Source of the DNA: Qipengyuania flava
GTDB taxonomy: Bacteria > Pseudomonadota > Alphaproteobacteria > Sphingomonadales > Sphingomonadaceae
Direction: 5' to 3'
DNA: 64,000 bases
Assembly: GCF_011762005.1 (NCBI RefSeq)
Contig: NZ_JAASQU010000003.1
Span: 310,001 to 374,000, forward strand
Positions 1 through 8,887 of the stretch are shown here, one piece after another; positions within the stretch are counted from its first letter, which is position 1, and each line of letters starts with the position of its first letter. Under the pieces are notes generated by a model. The model saw only the letters and a list, made by a program, of their open reading frames with translations. It did not search any database and was not told the DNA's origin. A program made the translations under genes and the position numbers.

Positions 1-317
1 CGCTTTCGAAAGCGAGCGCGGAGGTGATCGAACTGGGGCGCACGAAATACGCGCGCTATTGCGCGGTGTGCCATGCGCCGGGCGCGGTCGGTTCGACCGA
101 ACTGCCCGATCTGCGGCGCTCGGGTGCGCTCGAGAATCGCGCGGCGTGGATGCAGATCGTCCATGGCGGTGCGCTGAGCGACAATGGCATGGCGAGCTTC
201 GCACCCTCGTTGAGCGAGGACGAGGTCGAGGCGGTCCGCCAATATGTCATCAAGCGCGCGAACGAGGACAAGGCGATGGAGGCAGAGCGCGCCAAGACGC
301 GCATCACGCGGCGCTGA
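1..317 (+). CDS. C-terminal cytochrome c domain of a probable PQQ-dependent dehydrogenase (partial)
   Basis: The reading frame is open from the left edge (first full codon at base 3), so only about 104 residues of the 3' end are seen. A CAVCH motif at bases 60-74 gives the c-type heme site, and a DNGMASF stretch near base 180 supplies the likely axial methionine. Spacing and flanking residues (LPDLRRS, WMQIVHGGAL) resemble the cytochrome tail of periplasmic quinohemoprotein alcohol dehydrogenases, which passes electrons from PQQ to the respiratory chain. The PQQ propeller itself lies outside the window, so the parent enzyme is inferred. A GTG at 24 could be mistaken for a start, but the frame continues upstream. 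The stop at 315-317 directly abuts the stop of the convergent purU gene. Confidence 0.75.
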   Translation, partial: LSKASAEVIELGRTKYARYCAVCHAPGAVGSTELPDLRRSGALENRAAWMQIVHGGALSDNGMASFAPSLSEDEVEAVRQYVIKRANEDKAMEAERAKTRITRR

Positions 318-1172
318 TCAGCCCCTGAACACGACCGTGCGCTGGCCGTTGAGCAGGACGCGCTCTTCCAGATGGAGGCGCACTGCCTCGGCCAGCACGC
401 GGCTTTCGATATCGCGGCCCTTGCGGACAAGCGCGTCGGGCGTATCGGCATGGCCGATGCTCTCGGCATCCTGGTGGATGATCGGCCCTTCATCGAGATC
501 GGCAGTGACGTAATGCGCGCTGGCGCCGATCATCTTGACCCCGCGCTCATAGGCCTGGTGATAGGGCTTGGCGCCCTTGAAACCGGGCAGGAAGCTGTGG
601 TGGATGTTGATGCAGCGACCGGCGAAATGCGCCGCCTGCTCGTCTGAGAGGATCTGCATGTAACGCGCCAGCACCACCAGCTCGGCATCGGTATCGGCCG
701 CGATAGCGCGGACCTGGGCTTCCTGTGCCGCCTTGGTGTCGTGCGTGACCGGCAGGTGGTGGAAGGGGATATCGCCGAGGTCGGTGTGGCCGATCGCTTC
801 GCGCGGGTGGTTGGACACGATCGCCACCGGCTCCATCGCGAGTTCACCGATGCGCCAGCGATAGAGCAGGTCGGCCAGGCAGTGATCGAACTTGCTGACC
901 ATGATCATCACCCGCCGCGGCCGGTCGCGCTGGGCCAGCTTCCATTCCATCGCGAAAGTATCCGCCAGAGCGGCGAACTCGCTTCGGATGGTGTCGCGAG
1001 GGGTGTCGCCGGGGTCGAATTCGACGCGCATGAAGAAGGCATCGCTCAACCGGTCGTTGAACTGCTGCGCTTCGAGGATATTCCCCCCGCGCTCGAACAG
1101 GAAGGAAGAGACGCGCGCGGTGATGCCGGGGCGATCGGCGCAGGACAGGGTGAGGACTAGAGGTTCGGCCAT
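318..1172 (-). CDS. purU: Formyltetrahydrofolate deformylase
   Basis: 284 residues, normal length for PurU. An N-terminal ACT domain (about residues 1-85) is followed by a formyltransferase-fold domain beginning near [13 protein letters not shown]. The catalytic region shows [10 protein letters not shown] and the downstream DEGPIIHQD. PurU hydrolyses 10-formyl-THF to THF and formate in the cytoplasm, balancing the one-carbon pool. PurT, which uses free formate, is encoded about 3 kb away on the same strand, so the two could form a formate relay. The start ATG at 1172 is the only sensible one. The gene appears monocistronic, and the 72-base gap to the next upstream gene shows no obvious promoter. 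Confidence 0.95.
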   Translation of the reverse strand: MAEPLVLTLSCADRPGITARVSSFLFERGGNILEAQQFNDRLSDAFFMRVEFDPGDTPRDTIRSEFAALADTFAMEWKLAQRDRPRRVMIMVSKFDHCLADLLYRWRIGELAMEPVAIVSNHPREAIGHTDLGDIPFHHLPVTHDTKAAQEAQVRAIAADTDAELVVLARYMQILSDEQAAHFAGRCINIHHSFLPGFKGAKPYHQAYERGVKMIGASAHYVTADLDEGPIIHQDAESIGHADTPDALVRKGRDIESRVLAEAVRLHLEERVLLNGQRTVVFRG

Positions 1173-1244
1173 GGTCGGCTGTCATGTCCCGCCCTGCACC
1201 GCGCAGGCAAGTGCAAACGGCTTGGGATGCGCAAAACGGCGGTT

Positions 1245-1571
1245 TCAGTCGATCTCGAACACCACGCTGGTCATGCCGGACTGCCGCAAGGCGGTCTCCA
1301 CCACCGCACGCTCTTCCTTGTCGAGCGCGGTCTCGCAACCGACCACATGCGCGACCGGGTCCTGCAAAATAAACAGGTCGTCACCGACCGTGATCTGGCG
1401 GATCGCGCGCACGATCGTATCTTCCAGATAGCGCACGTCGGACACCACCGATTCATCGGAAGAGAAGCGGTAGTTGGCGCGCTGGTCCGCCAGCCGCTTG
1501 GTCTTGCGGTCGGTCAGTTGTACACGGTCACGGTAGATCGCAACGTCGAGATCGAGCGGGCGACCCATCAT
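1245..1571 (-). CDS. Conserved-looking small protein of unknown function
   Basis: 108 residues, starting MMGRPLDLDV, cytoplasmic, with no membrane segment or signal peptide. I do not recognise a family. The sequence is mixed alpha/beta in character, with an acidic middle (SSDESVVSDVRYLEDTI) and one cysteine near residue 79. Its ATG overlaps the TGA of the nitronate monooxygenase gene (ATGA at 1571-1568), so it is very likely translated by coupling to it and may serve the same pathway. A much longer frame continues upstream through the monooxygenase gene, but that part is antisense-frame noise. The real start is set by the coupling. Confidence 0.7.
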   Translation of the reverse strand: MMGRPLDLDVAIYRDRVQLTDRKTKRLADQRANYRFSSDESVVSDVRYLEDTIVRAIRQITVGDDLFILQDPVAHVVGCETALDKEERAVVETALRQSGMTSVVFEID

Positions 1572-2587
1572 CCGCGGCGCGTCAGCGCATCCTCGCTCTG
1601 TGCCATCAGCTTTTCGATGATCGCGGCGACCGGTTCTTCCTGCTTGAGCATGCCGACCGACTGGCCCGCCATCAGGCTGCCATTCTCGATATCGCCGTCG
1701 ATCACCGCGCGGCGCAGCGCACCCGCCCAGTAATGCTCGATCTGCAATTGTGCTTCGGCCATGGCGATCTCGCCGCGGTCGAGCATGCCCGCCACTTCGC
1801 GCTGTTTGACGGTGAACGCCTCGGTGCCCTTGTTCTTGAGCGCCCGTACGGGGATGACGGGCAGCCGCGGGTCGACCTGCACGCTGGTGATCGCATCGCG
1901 CGCCGAGGCGCGAAAGAAGGCTTTCTTGAAATCGGGATGAGCGATGCTTTCCTGCGCGCAGGCGAAGCGCGTGCCGAGCTGGACGCCGGCCGCACCCATT
2001 TCCAGATAGCCCGCGATCGCCTGGCCCCGCCCGATGCCGCCGGCAACGAAGATCAGGTGATCCTGCGCCAGTTCGGGCAGCATTTCCTGTGCCAGAACGC
2101 TGGTCGAGACGGGACCGATATGCCCGCCTGCTTCCATGCCCTCGATCACCAGCGCATCGGCACCCGAACGCAGCAGCTTCTTGGCCAGCGCCAGCGTGGG
2201 GGCGAAGCAGACGACCTTGGCCGGGTTCTTGCCGCCCTTGATCGCTTCCACGCTGCCCTTGGGCGGGATGCCGCCCGCCAGCACGACATGTCCCACGGCA
2301 TGCTTCTCGCACACGGCGATCAGGTCGAAAAGATCCGGGTGCATGGTGATCAGGTTCACGCCGAAGGGCCGGTCGGTCAGCGCCTTCGTCGCGGCGATCT
2401 CCCGATCGAGCAGGTCGGGCGTCATCGCCCCGCAGGCAATCACTCCGAAACCGCCGGCATTGGATATGGCGGACACCAGGCTGCGTTCGGAGACCCAGCT
2501 CATCGCGCCGCACAGGATCGCGGTTTCGCTGCCGAGGAAGTCGGCCCCGCGCTGCATCAGCCGGGCGGTCTTGGAATAGGTGGACAT
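1568..2587 (-). CDS. Nitronate monooxygenase family flavoprotein
   Basis: 339 residues from ATG 2587 (a GTG one codon earlier is also possible). It is an FMN-binding TIM-barrel protein of the 2-nitropropane dioxygenase family. The N-terminus has SNAGGFGVIACGAM, the phosphate-binding part has FVAGGIGRGQAIAGYLEMG followed by GVQLGTRFACAQES, and EGMEAGGHIG matches the catalytic-His region of class I enzymes. Such enzymes oxidise alkyl nitronates with FMN and O2. The same fold includes FabK-type enoyl-ACP reductases, so the substrate is not certain. It is the first gene of a two-gene unit with the small protein overlapping its stop. Confidence 0.85.
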   Translation of the reverse strand: MSTYSKTARLMQRGADFLGSETAILCGAMSWVSERSLVSAISNAGGFGVIACGAMTPDLLDREIAATKALTDRPFGVNLITMHPDLFDLIAVCEKHAVGHVVLAGGIPPKGSVEAIKGGKNPAKVVCFAPTLALAKKLLRSGADALVIEGMEAGGHIGPVSTSVLAQEMLPELAQDHLIFVAGGIGRGQAIAGYLEMGAAGVQLGTRFACAQESIAHPDFKKAFFRASARDAITSVQVDPRLPVIPVRALKNKGTEAFTVKQREVAGMLDRGEIAMAEAQLQIEHYWAGALRRAVIDGDIENGSLMAGQSVGMLKQEEPVAAIIEKLMAQSEDALTRRG

Positions 2588-2627
2588 CACTGGCGATTAG
2601 GCCGCGTTTCGCGGCACGGCAAGCGGG

Positions 2628-3440
2628 TTAGAGCCAGCCCGCCGCGGCGAGTTCCGCGGTGCGGCTGCGCGCCACCGGCGCAACCAGCCCGCGCGGCAGC
2701 AGCAATCGGACATTGCGGCCCTCGCGCTCGACGCGCTCTACCGCGTCGCGGGCGACCCACCAGCTGCGGTGGACCTGTGCCCCCTCAAGCCCCTCCAGTT
2801 CGGCGATCGCGTCGCGCATCCGCAGCAGGACGAGGTCGGAACCGAGCATGGTATGCGCGCGCACGTAATGGTCCTCCATCTCGAGCGCGATCAACCCCGT
2901 GCCCAGTTCGGCGGGCAGGCGGTCGAGGAATGCGGGTTGCCGGGGCGTTTCGGGAACAGAGGCGGGTTCGCCCGGTACGGGAACGCTTGGTTGGCGCGCA
3001 GCGGCTGCAGGCTCGGCCTTCCCGCGTTCGAGCAGGTAGAACACCACCGTCACGCTCGCGCCGATAGCCAGCACGTTGAGATAGGCGAGCAACGCGTCTT
3101 CCAGCGCGGGAGCGGGAACCGGGCCCGGCAGGAATTCGATCACCCAGATCGCTGCGGTCAGCGGGATCGTGGCCAGCATGGTCAACCCGATCCACAACGC
3201 GACACGCGGCAGATGAAGCTGGCCATGCAGCCAGCCGACCAGCGGGGCGAGCGGACGATAAAAAGCATAGCCGAGCCAGGCGAGTGCAATCCAGCTGACC
3301 AGCCGGAAGGCGAGCGGCTGCGCGGCAGTGCCGAAGGGTCCGATGACCGCCAGCACCAGCCCGACCGCGGTCATGATCGACAGGTCGATCAGCAACTTGC
3401 GCGCGATACGTGCGGTGAAGGTGGGAGGTGCGTTATTCAT
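2628..3440 (-). CDS. Membrane-anchored LytTR-type transcriptional regulator
   Basis: 270 residues. Four hydrophobic segments fill about residues 15-155, followed by a Pro/Ala-rich linker and a C-terminal LytTR DNA-binding domain (about 175-270; EMEDHYVRAHTMLGSDLV, QVHRSWWVARDAV). There is no receiver domain, so the protein probably senses a signal at the membrane and binds DNA directly. This membrane-LytTR architecture is common in Sphingomonadales. It is divergent from the DUF2306 gene across a 161-base gap, and regulation of that gene and of itself is a reasonable guess. The target and signal are unknown. Confidence 0.85.
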   Translation of the reverse strand: MNNAPPTFTARIARKLLIDLSIMTAVGLVLAVIGPFGTAAQPLAFRLVSWIALAWLGYAFYRPLAPLVGWLHGQLHLPRVALWIGLTMLATIPLTAAIWVIEFLPGPVPAPALEDALLAYLNVLAIGASVTVVFYLLERGKAEPAAAARQPSVPVPGEPASVPETPRQPAFLDRLPAELGTGLIALEMEDHYVRAHTMLGSDLVLLRMRDAIAELEGLEGAQVHRSWWVARDAVERVEREGRNVRLLLPRGLVAPVARSRTAELAAAGWL

Positions 3441-3601
3441 CCACCGCGCAGATTAGTGCCCGTTCGCGCTTCGTAAAGTGGCCAAGCGCCTGATTTGCGC
3501 GCCTTTCGCGAAGCATCCGGCCCATCGGCGCAACCGCGCTTGCCGGTCATCGGCACCACGCCATCATCGGGGGTGCAACAACAACTCACGGAGACAAACC
3601 G

Positions 3602-4138
3602 ATGTTCGCACTCACCCTGCGCGCCCCTTTCGCCCCGAGCAAACCGTCGGGATTCGACATCGGCCCCGCCAGCCGCGTACTGGTGGCGTCGGTCGGCGCG
3701 GTGATGTCGCTCCTGTGCCTGATCGCAATCGGGCGCGCGCTTGCGGGGCTGACCCCCGAGCTACCGCATCTGCGCAATGTCGCGATCGCGATCCATGTCG
3801 TCGCCGTGCTGCCGGCGATACCACTGGGGGCCTATGTCCTGCTGGCGCGCAAGGGCGATGCGCGGCACAAGCAGCTGGGCAAGATCTGGCTCGCGCTGAT
3901 GTTGCTGACTGCCTTCTCGGCGATCTTCATCACATCGGGCGGCGGCTACGGCCCGATCCATGTGTTCATTCCGTTGACGATTTTCTCGGCCTGGCGCTCG
4001 GTAGCGACTGCGCGGCGCGGCAACATACCGGCGCACAAGCGGCAGCTCGTCTTCACCTATGTCACCGGGCTGGTCTTTCCCGGGCTCGCAGCCTTCCTGC
4101 TGCCCGGGCGGCTGATGAACGTGATGCTTTTCGGCTGA
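3602..4138 (+). CDS. DUF2306-type integral membrane protein
   Basis: 178 residues with four predicted transmembrane helices (about 27-48, 57-80, 93-111 and 143-165 in rough positions). The loop RHKQLGKIW and the later AHKRQ provide conserved polar residues typical of DUF2306 proteins, whose biochemical role is unknown. The start ATG at 3602 is preceded by GGAG (3591-3594). The gene is divergent from the LytTR regulator and ends 7 bases before the convergent purT stop. The 161-base gap upstream (3441-3601) must hold the promoters of both divergent genes. I cannot assign clean boxes there. Confidence 0.8.
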   Translation: MFALTLRAPFAPSKPSGFDIGPASRVLVASVGAVMSLLCLIAIGRALAGLTPELPHLRNVAIAIHVVAVLPAIPLGAYVLLARKGDARHKQLGKIWLALMLLTAFSAIFITSGGGYGPIHVFIPLTIFSAWRSVATARRGNIPAHKRQLVFTYVTGLVFPGLAAFLLPGRLMNVMLFG

Positions 4139-4145
4139 ACCCGGC

Positions 4146-5306
4146 TCAGTCGCCGTAGGTGATCCGGACCTTGTGCGCCGCGTCGCGCGCGAGGCGGCGC
4201 GCCTCGTCGGTATCGCCCGCGGTGGCTAGCGCCACGCCCATACGGCGGTAGGGACGGCTGGTGGGCTTGGCGAAGATACGGATGTCGGCGCCGTCGCCCA
4301 TCGCTTCGGCCAGGCCTTCGTAGCCCAGCGCGGCGCTATCGCGTTCGGCCAGGATGACGGCGCTGGCGGCGGGCCGGGCGCGCAGGACGGGGGGAATGGG
4401 CAGCCCCAGGACTGCGCGCGCATGCAGATCGAACTCGGTCAGGTTCTGGCTGACCAGTGTCACCATGCCGGTATCGTGCGGGCGGGGGGACAGTTCGGAA
4501 AAGATGACCTCCTCGCCCTTCACGAAGAACTCGACCCCGAACAGGCCGTAGCCACCCAGATCGTCGACCACGGTGCGCGCCATGTCCTGCGCCTTGGCGA
4601 TCGCCGCATCGGTCATCGGCGTGGGCTGCCAGCTTTCCTGGTAATCGCCGCGTTCCTGCCGGTGGCCGATCGGCGGGCAGAAGCTGATGCCGTCCCTGTG
4701 GCGCACGGTCAGCAGCGTGATCTCGTAGTCGAAATCGACGAACTGCTCGACGATCACGCGCTGGCGATCGCCGCGCATGTTGGCGCAGGCATAGGCCCAA
4801 GCCGCTTCAAGCTCGGCCGAGTCGCGCACGGTCGACTGGCCTTTGCCCGATGACGACATGACCGGCTTGATCACGCAGGGTAGCCCGGTGTGCTGCGCGG
4901 CCGCCTGTACCTCCTCGAGGTTCTTAGCGTAGCGGTATTTCGAGGTCATCAGACCCAGCTCGTTCGCCGCCAGATCGCGGATCGCGTCGCGGTTCATGGT
5001 CAGCTGCGCCGCGCGCGCCGAGGGAACCACGGTGCGGCCCTCTTCCTCCAGTTCGACGAGCACCGAGGTGCGGATCGCCTCGATCTCGGGCACGATATAG
5101 TCGGGATCGTGCCTCTCTACGGCTGCACGCAGCCCATCGCCGTCGAGCATCGAGAAGACCTCGCGCGCATCGGCCAGCTGCATCGCGGGCGCGTAGTCAT
5201 AGGCATCGCAGGCCACGACATAGGCACCCAGCCGCTTTGCCGAGATGACGAACTCGCGGCCCAGTTCGCCAGAGCCGAGCAGGAGGATCTTGGCGGTATG
5301 GCTCAC
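4146..5306 (-). CDS. purT: Formate-dependent phosphoribosylglycinamide formyltransferase (GAR transformylase 2)
   Basis: 386 residues, standard for PurT. It is an ATP-grasp enzyme making formyl-GAR from GAR, ATP and free formate, the third step of purine synthesis. The N-terminus [13 protein letters not shown] is the PurK/PurT fold signature. The ATP-grasp core is seen at [14 protein letters not shown], and the metal/ATP carboxylates lie in [25 protein letters not shown]. The start is GTG at 5306, overlapping the lysC stop (GTGA at 5306-5303), so lysC and purT are co-transcribed. The formate it needs can come from PurU, encoded nearby. The lysC-purT pairing has no evident metabolic reason. 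Confidence 0.95.
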   Translation of the reverse strand: MSHTAKILLLGSGELGREFVISAKRLGAYVVACDAYDYAPAMQLADAREVFSMLDGDGLRAAVERHDPDYIVPEIEAIRTSVLVELEEEGRTVVPSARAAQLTMNRDAIRDLAANELGLMTSKYRYAKNLEEVQAAAQHTGLPCVIKPVMSSSGKGQSTVRDSAELEAAWAYACANMRGDRQRVIVEQFVDFDYEITLLTVRHRDGISFCPPIGHRQERGDYQESWQPTPMTDAAIAKAQDMARTVVDDLGGYGLFGVEFFVKGEEVIFSELSPRPHDTGMVTLVSQNLTEFDLHARAVLGLPIPPVLRARPAASAVILAERDSAALGYEGLAEAMGDGADIRIFAKPTSRPYRRMGVALATAGDTDEARRLARDAAHKVRITYGD

Positions 5307-6583
5307 GCGGCCTCGTCGGAAGCGTCGAGCCCGTAAGCCGTGTGCAGCACGCGCACCGCGAGTTCGGTTTCGTCCTCGTCGATCAGCACGCTGACCTTGA
5401 TCTCGCTGGTGGTGATCGCCTGGATGTTGATCGCGCGGTCGGCCAGCGCCTTGAACATCGTGCTGGCGACGCCCGCATGGCTTTTCATGCCCACGCCGAC
5501 AACGCTGATCTTGGCAACCTTGCTGTCGGTGATCAGGCGGTTGAAGCCGATGTCCTCACGCTTGTCCTCGAGCAGCGCCTGCGCGCGGGCGAGGTCGGCC
5601 TGCGGCACGGTGAAGGTCACGTCGGTCTCGCCCTTGTCGCGGCCCACGTTCTGGATGATCATGTCGACATTGATGCTGGCCGCGGCGAGGGGTTCGAAGA
5701 TGTGGGCCACCGCGCCGGGCTTGTCGGGGACGCGGGTGAGGATCACCTTGGCCTCGTTCTTGTCATGCGCGATGCCGGTCACGTGCTGGCGTTCCATGTC
5801 GCCCTTCTCCACCAGTTCATTCATTTCGTCCTCCGACACGATCATCGTGCCGGGGTGTTCGTCCGCGGGAATCGCATCCTCGCCGACGAAGCTGGAGAGG
5901 ACCTGCACGCGCACGCCCTCTTTCATCGCCAGGCCCACCGAACGCGTCTGGAGTACCTTGGCCCCCACGCTCGCGAGCTCGAGCATTTCCTCGTAGGTCA
6001 CAGCCTTCTGCTTGCGTGCCTTGGCGACGATCCGCGGGTCGGTGGTGTAGACTCCGTCGACATCGGTATAGATATCGCAGCGGTCGGCACCGATCGCGGC
6101 CGCGACCGCCACCGCCGAAGTGTCCGACCCGCCACGCCCCAGCGTGGTCATCCGGCCTTCGTCCGACAGGCCCTGGAAGCCGGGGATCACCGCGATCTCG
6201 CCGCGCTGCATGCTGGCGATGAGCGCTTCGGCATCGATGCTTTCGATCCGTGCCTTGGCATGCGCCTCGATCGTATTGACCGGAAGCTGCCAGCCGAGCC
6301 AGCTGCGCGCCTGGCACCCCAGCGCCTGCAGCGTCAGCGCCAGCAGCCCGCTGGTGACCTGTTCGCCGCTGGCGACCACCACGTCGTATTCCGCCGGATC
6401 GTAGAGCGCATTGGCCTCGCGGCAGAAATTGACCAGTCGGTCGGTCTCGCCCGCCATGGCCGAAACCACCACCGCGACCTCGTGGCCGCGGGCCTGCTGT
6501 TTGCGCACGATATTGGCCACGCGCCGGATACGCTCGGTCCCCGCCATGGAGGTGCCGCCGAATTTCATCACGATACGCGCCAA
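5303..6583 (-). CDS. lysC: Aspartate kinase
   Basis: The first committed step of the aspartate family pathway (Lys, Met, Thr, DAP). The N-terminal kinase motif is [11 protein letters not shown]. The substrate region [15 protein letters not shown] is clear, and two ACT-type regulatory modules sit in the last 160 residues (for example [28 protein letters not shown]). I place the start at TTG 6583 (reading [10 protein letters not shown]), which has a GGAG about 10 bases upstream. The ATG at 6568 is the conservative alternative, and the open frame further upstream overlaps ubiG and is not used. Length is about 426 residues, normal for a monofunctional feedback-inhibited aspartokinase. The gene is divergent from ubiG and overlaps purT downstream. 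Confidence 0.94.
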   Translation of the reverse strand: MARIVMKFGGTSMAGTERIRRVANIVRKQQARGHEVAVVVSAMAGETDRLVNFCREANALYDPAEYDVVVASGEQVTSGLLALTLQALGCQARSWLGWQLPVNTIEAHAKARIESIDAEALIASMQRGEIAVIPGFQGLSDEGRMTTLGRGGSDTSAVAVAAAIGADRCDIYTDVDGVYTTDPRIVAKARKQKAVTYEEMLELASVGAKVLQTRSVGLAMKEGVRVQVLSSFVGEDAIPADEHPGTMIVSEDEMNELVEKGDMERQHVTGIAHDKNEAKVILTRVPDKPGAVAHIFEPLAAASINVDMIIQNVGRDKGETDVTFTVPQADLARAQALLEDKREDIGFNRLITDSKVAKISVVGVGMKSHAGVASTMFKALADRAINIQAITTSEIKVSVLIDEDETELAVRVLHTAYGLDASDEAA

Positions 6584-6636
6584 GCGAACAGGTCTCCGTG
6601 CTGGAATGCGTGGAGCTAGGCTGCTAGCCAGAGGGC

Positions 6637-7407
6637 ATGAGCGATGCAACCACGCAGCCACGTAGCAATACTTCGGCGGGCACAATCTCGGGCGCGACGA
6701 TCCGCGCGGACGAAGCGGCGCATTTCGGCAAGCTGGCCAAGGACTGGTGGGACCCGAAGGGCTCGTCCGCCATGCTCCACCGGCTCAACCCCGTCCGGCT
6801 GCAATTCCTGCGCGAGGCGATCGACCTCCACTGGGCTTGCGACATCGAGGCGCGCCGGCCGCTGGCGGGCAAGTCCGCGCTGGATGTCGGCTGCGGCGCC
6901 GGCTTGCTGTGCGAACCGCTGGCGCGGCTGGGGGCTGATGTCACGGGCGTCGACGCCGCGCCCGAGAATGCTGCGGCTGCAGCGGTCCATGCCGAAGGTG
7001 CGGGGTTCGATATCCGCTATATCGCGGGCGAGGTCGGTGCGCTCGATCTCGGCACGTTCGACCTCGTCACCGCGATGGAAGTGATCGAACACGTTGCCGA
7101 CAAGCGCGCCTTCGTCGCAGCATTGGCCGCGCGGCTTGCCCCGGGCGGGCTGATGGTGCTGTCGACCCCCAACCGCACGCCGCAATCGCGCCTGCTGATG
7201 ATCGGCGCGGCGGAAGGCGTCGGACTGATCCCCAGGGGCACGCACCACTGGGACGATTTCATCACGCCCGAAGAACTGGATGCGCTGCTCGACGAAGCGG
7301 GTCTCGACATGGGCGAGCCGCGCGGCATCGGCTTTTCGCCCGCCAAGGGGCTGCACCTGAGCGACAACCTCGCGCTCAACTACATCGTCACCGCCCGAGC
7401 GCGCTGA
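6637..7407 (+). CDS. ubiG: Ubiquinone biosynthesis O-methyltransferase
   Basis: 256 residues. It is a SAM-dependent class I methyltransferase performing both O-methylations of the ubiquinone ring. The family signature FGKLAKDWWDPKGSSAMLH (about residues 30-48), the SAM site LDVGCGAGLL and the post-motif TAMEVIEHV are all present. The HWDDFITPEEL segment is also typical of UbiG. The gene is divergent from lysC with a 53-base gap, and its 3' end overlaps the convergent phosphodiesterase gene by 20 bases (7388-7407), so both C-termini are encoded in the same DNA. Confidence 0.96.
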   Translation: MSDATTQPRSNTSAGTISGATIRADEAAHFGKLAKDWWDPKGSSAMLHRLNPVRLQFLREAIDLHWACDIEARRPLAGKSALDVGCGAGLLCEPLARLGADVTGVDAAPENAAAAAVHAEGAGFDIRYIAGEVGALDLGTFDLVTAMEVIEHVADKRAFVAALAARLAPGGLMVLSTPNRTPQSRLLMIGAAEGVGLIPRGTHHWDDFITPEELDALLDEAGLDMGEPRGIGFSPAKGLHLSDNLALNYIVTARAR

Positions 7408-8422
7408 GCACCAGCGCGGGATCGTCGGTAAAGACACCGTCCGCGCCTGCCGCCACGACCATGCGAACCAGCCCGGCGAGATCGCCCGGCGCAGCCGCGT
7501 CGCCGCCCTTGCGCAGGATGGGCGGAAGGAAGGCATTTTCCTTGCGCAGGGTCCATGGGTGCACCGCCAGCCCGGCTGCATGCGCATTTGCGACGAGCGT
7601 CGTTGCCTTGCCGTCCGCATCGAGGACATGGCCCAGATAGGGGCCGATGCCATCGGCATATTCCGCCACGTCCGCCAGCCCGCTGGGGGTCAACAGATCG
7701 TCCCAAGCGATCGCGGGTTCGTCATAGGGGCCGCCCTCGACCGCGATCAGCAGCACCAGCGGCGTATCGACCAGCGCATTGAGCCGCTGCAACGGGCTGA
7801 TTTCGAAGACCTGCACGAACACGCGATCATCGGCATCGTCGAGGTCGGCCTGGCGCAGCGCGGTGGCGAGCAGGTCGACCGTGTCGATCCCCTCTTCCTG
7901 CAGCAGCCAGGTGGGATGCTTGAGCTCGGGATAGATGCCGATCGCCCGGCCGGTCTCGGCCTCCTTCGCGCGCACCAGCGTGACGATCTCCTCGAAAGTC
8001 GGGATCTGGTAGAGCCCGTCGAAGCGCGCATTGGCCGGGCGCAACCCGGGAAGGCGTTCCCTCACGCGCAGGCTGCGCAATTCGGCGAGCGTGAAATCCT
8101 CCGCGAACCAGCCGGTCACAAGCCGTCCCTCGATCGTCTTGGAGCGCTTGCGGTCGGCAAAATCCTCGCGCGTGCCGACATCGGTCGTCTCGCCGATCTC
8201 GGTCTCGTGCCGCGCGACCAGCCGCATGTCCTTCGTCGCCACGAGATCGGGCTCGATATAGTCCGCCCCCTGGTCGATCGCGCGCTCATACGCGGCCAGC
8301 GTATGCTCGGGCCGTTCGCCGCTGGCGCCGCGATGCGCGATGACGAGAAAATCCTCAGGCGCAGACGCAGTCGCCGGGACAGCGGCGACCGCCGCGAGGA
8401 TCAGGAGAAGTGCGCGGACCAT
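7388..8422 (-). CDS. Periplasmic glycerophosphodiester phosphodiesterase (GlpQ-like)
   Basis: 344 residues with a clear signal peptide (MVRALLLILAAVAAVPATASA), so exported. The catalytic GDPD motif VIAHRGASGERPEHTL is followed by EPDLVATKD and LVARHE, giving the metal-binding Glu/Asp and the two catalytic His. A late ELKHP completes the site. Length and periplasmic location match GlpQ, which releases glycerol-3-phosphate from phospholipid deacylation products. The start ATG at 8422 lies 22 bases inside the upstream ArsC-like gene, indicating coupling. The 3' end overlaps ubiG on the other strand. Confidence 0.9.
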   Translation of the reverse strand: MVRALLLILAAVAAVPATASAPEDFLVIAHRGASGERPEHTLAAYERAIDQGADYIEPDLVATKDMRLVARHETEIGETTDVGTREDFADRKRSKTIEGRLVTGWFAEDFTLAELRSLRVRERLPGLRPANARFDGLYQIPTFEEIVTLVRAKEAETGRAIGIYPELKHPTWLLQEEGIDTVDLLATALRQADLDDADDRVFVQVFEISPLQRLNALVDTPLVLLIAVEGGPYDEPAIAWDDLLTPSGLADVAEYADGIGPYLGHVLDADGKATTLVANAHAAGLAVHPWTLRKENAFLPPILRKGGDAAAPGDLAGLVRMVVAAGADGVFTDDPALVLSALGR

Positions 8423-8751
8423 TCGTCTTCCTTGAATCCGACCAGCAGGCCGCCCTCGTGCTCGACGATCGGACGCTTGATCATCGAAGGGTTGTCTTCC
8501 AGCAGGCGCGCCGCCTTGGCCGCGTCGATATCGGCCTTGTCGGCATCGCTGAGCTTGCGAAATGTGGTGCCGCGGCGGTTGAGCACCGTGTCGACCCCCG
8601 CCGCGTCGAGCCATGTCGCCAGCTTCGCCGGATCGGCTCCGGCTTTCTTGTAATCGTGAAAGCGATAATCGACGCCCTGCGCGTCGAGCCATTTGCGCGC
8701 CTTCTTGACCGTGTCGCAATTGGGAATGCCGTAAAGAACCGTTTCAGCCAC
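8401..8751 (-). CDS. ArsC/Spx-family thioredoxin-fold protein (YffB-like)
   Basis: 116 residues starting GTG 8751 (VAETVLYGIPNCDTVKK). The N-terminal YGIPNCDTVKKARKWL has one active-site-like cysteine in the loop, as in the YffB branch of the arsenate reductase family. The C-terminal NPSMIKRPIVEH is the conserved family tail. YffB proteins are glutathione-dependent oxidoreductases of unclear substrate, and true arsenate reduction is not implied because no ars genes are nearby. It is the first gene of a two-gene unit with the phosphodiesterase (22-base overlap). The frame is open further upstream but has no family sequence there. Confidence 0.85.
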   Translation of the reverse strand: MAETVLYGIPNCDTVKKARKWLDAQGVDYRFHDYKKAGADPAKLATWLDAAGVDTVLNRRGTTFRKLSDADKADIDAAKAARLLEDNPSMIKRPIVEHEGGLLVGFKEDEWSAHFS

Positions 8752-8834
8752 TGACCTGCCTATCCTTCGCTTTGCACTGCCGCGCGTGGCTATCGGCTGG
8801 GGCAGGCTTTGAACAGGGCCTTTGGCCGGTTGCG

Positions 8835-8864
8835 TGGCCGCCGGTTTGCGAACTCCGGCGGCCA
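8835..8864 (-). terminator. Strong hairpin after the TonB-receptor gene
   Basis: A perfect 10-bp inverted repeat, TGGCCGCCGG / CCGGCGGCCA, with a 10-base loop, 24 bases beyond the receptor stop codon. There is no U-run in either direction, so it could be a Rho-assisted terminator or an RNA-protecting 3' structure rather than a classic intrinsic terminator. Confidence 0.4.
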
Positions 8865-8887
8865 TCACAACGTAGCAGCCGCGTGCC

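Noticed and set aside
1733-3067. Plus-strand frame opposite the nitronate monooxygenase and LytTR genes
   Set aside because: It covers two genes with clear protein families on the minus strand and has an Arg/Gly-rich nonsense translation.
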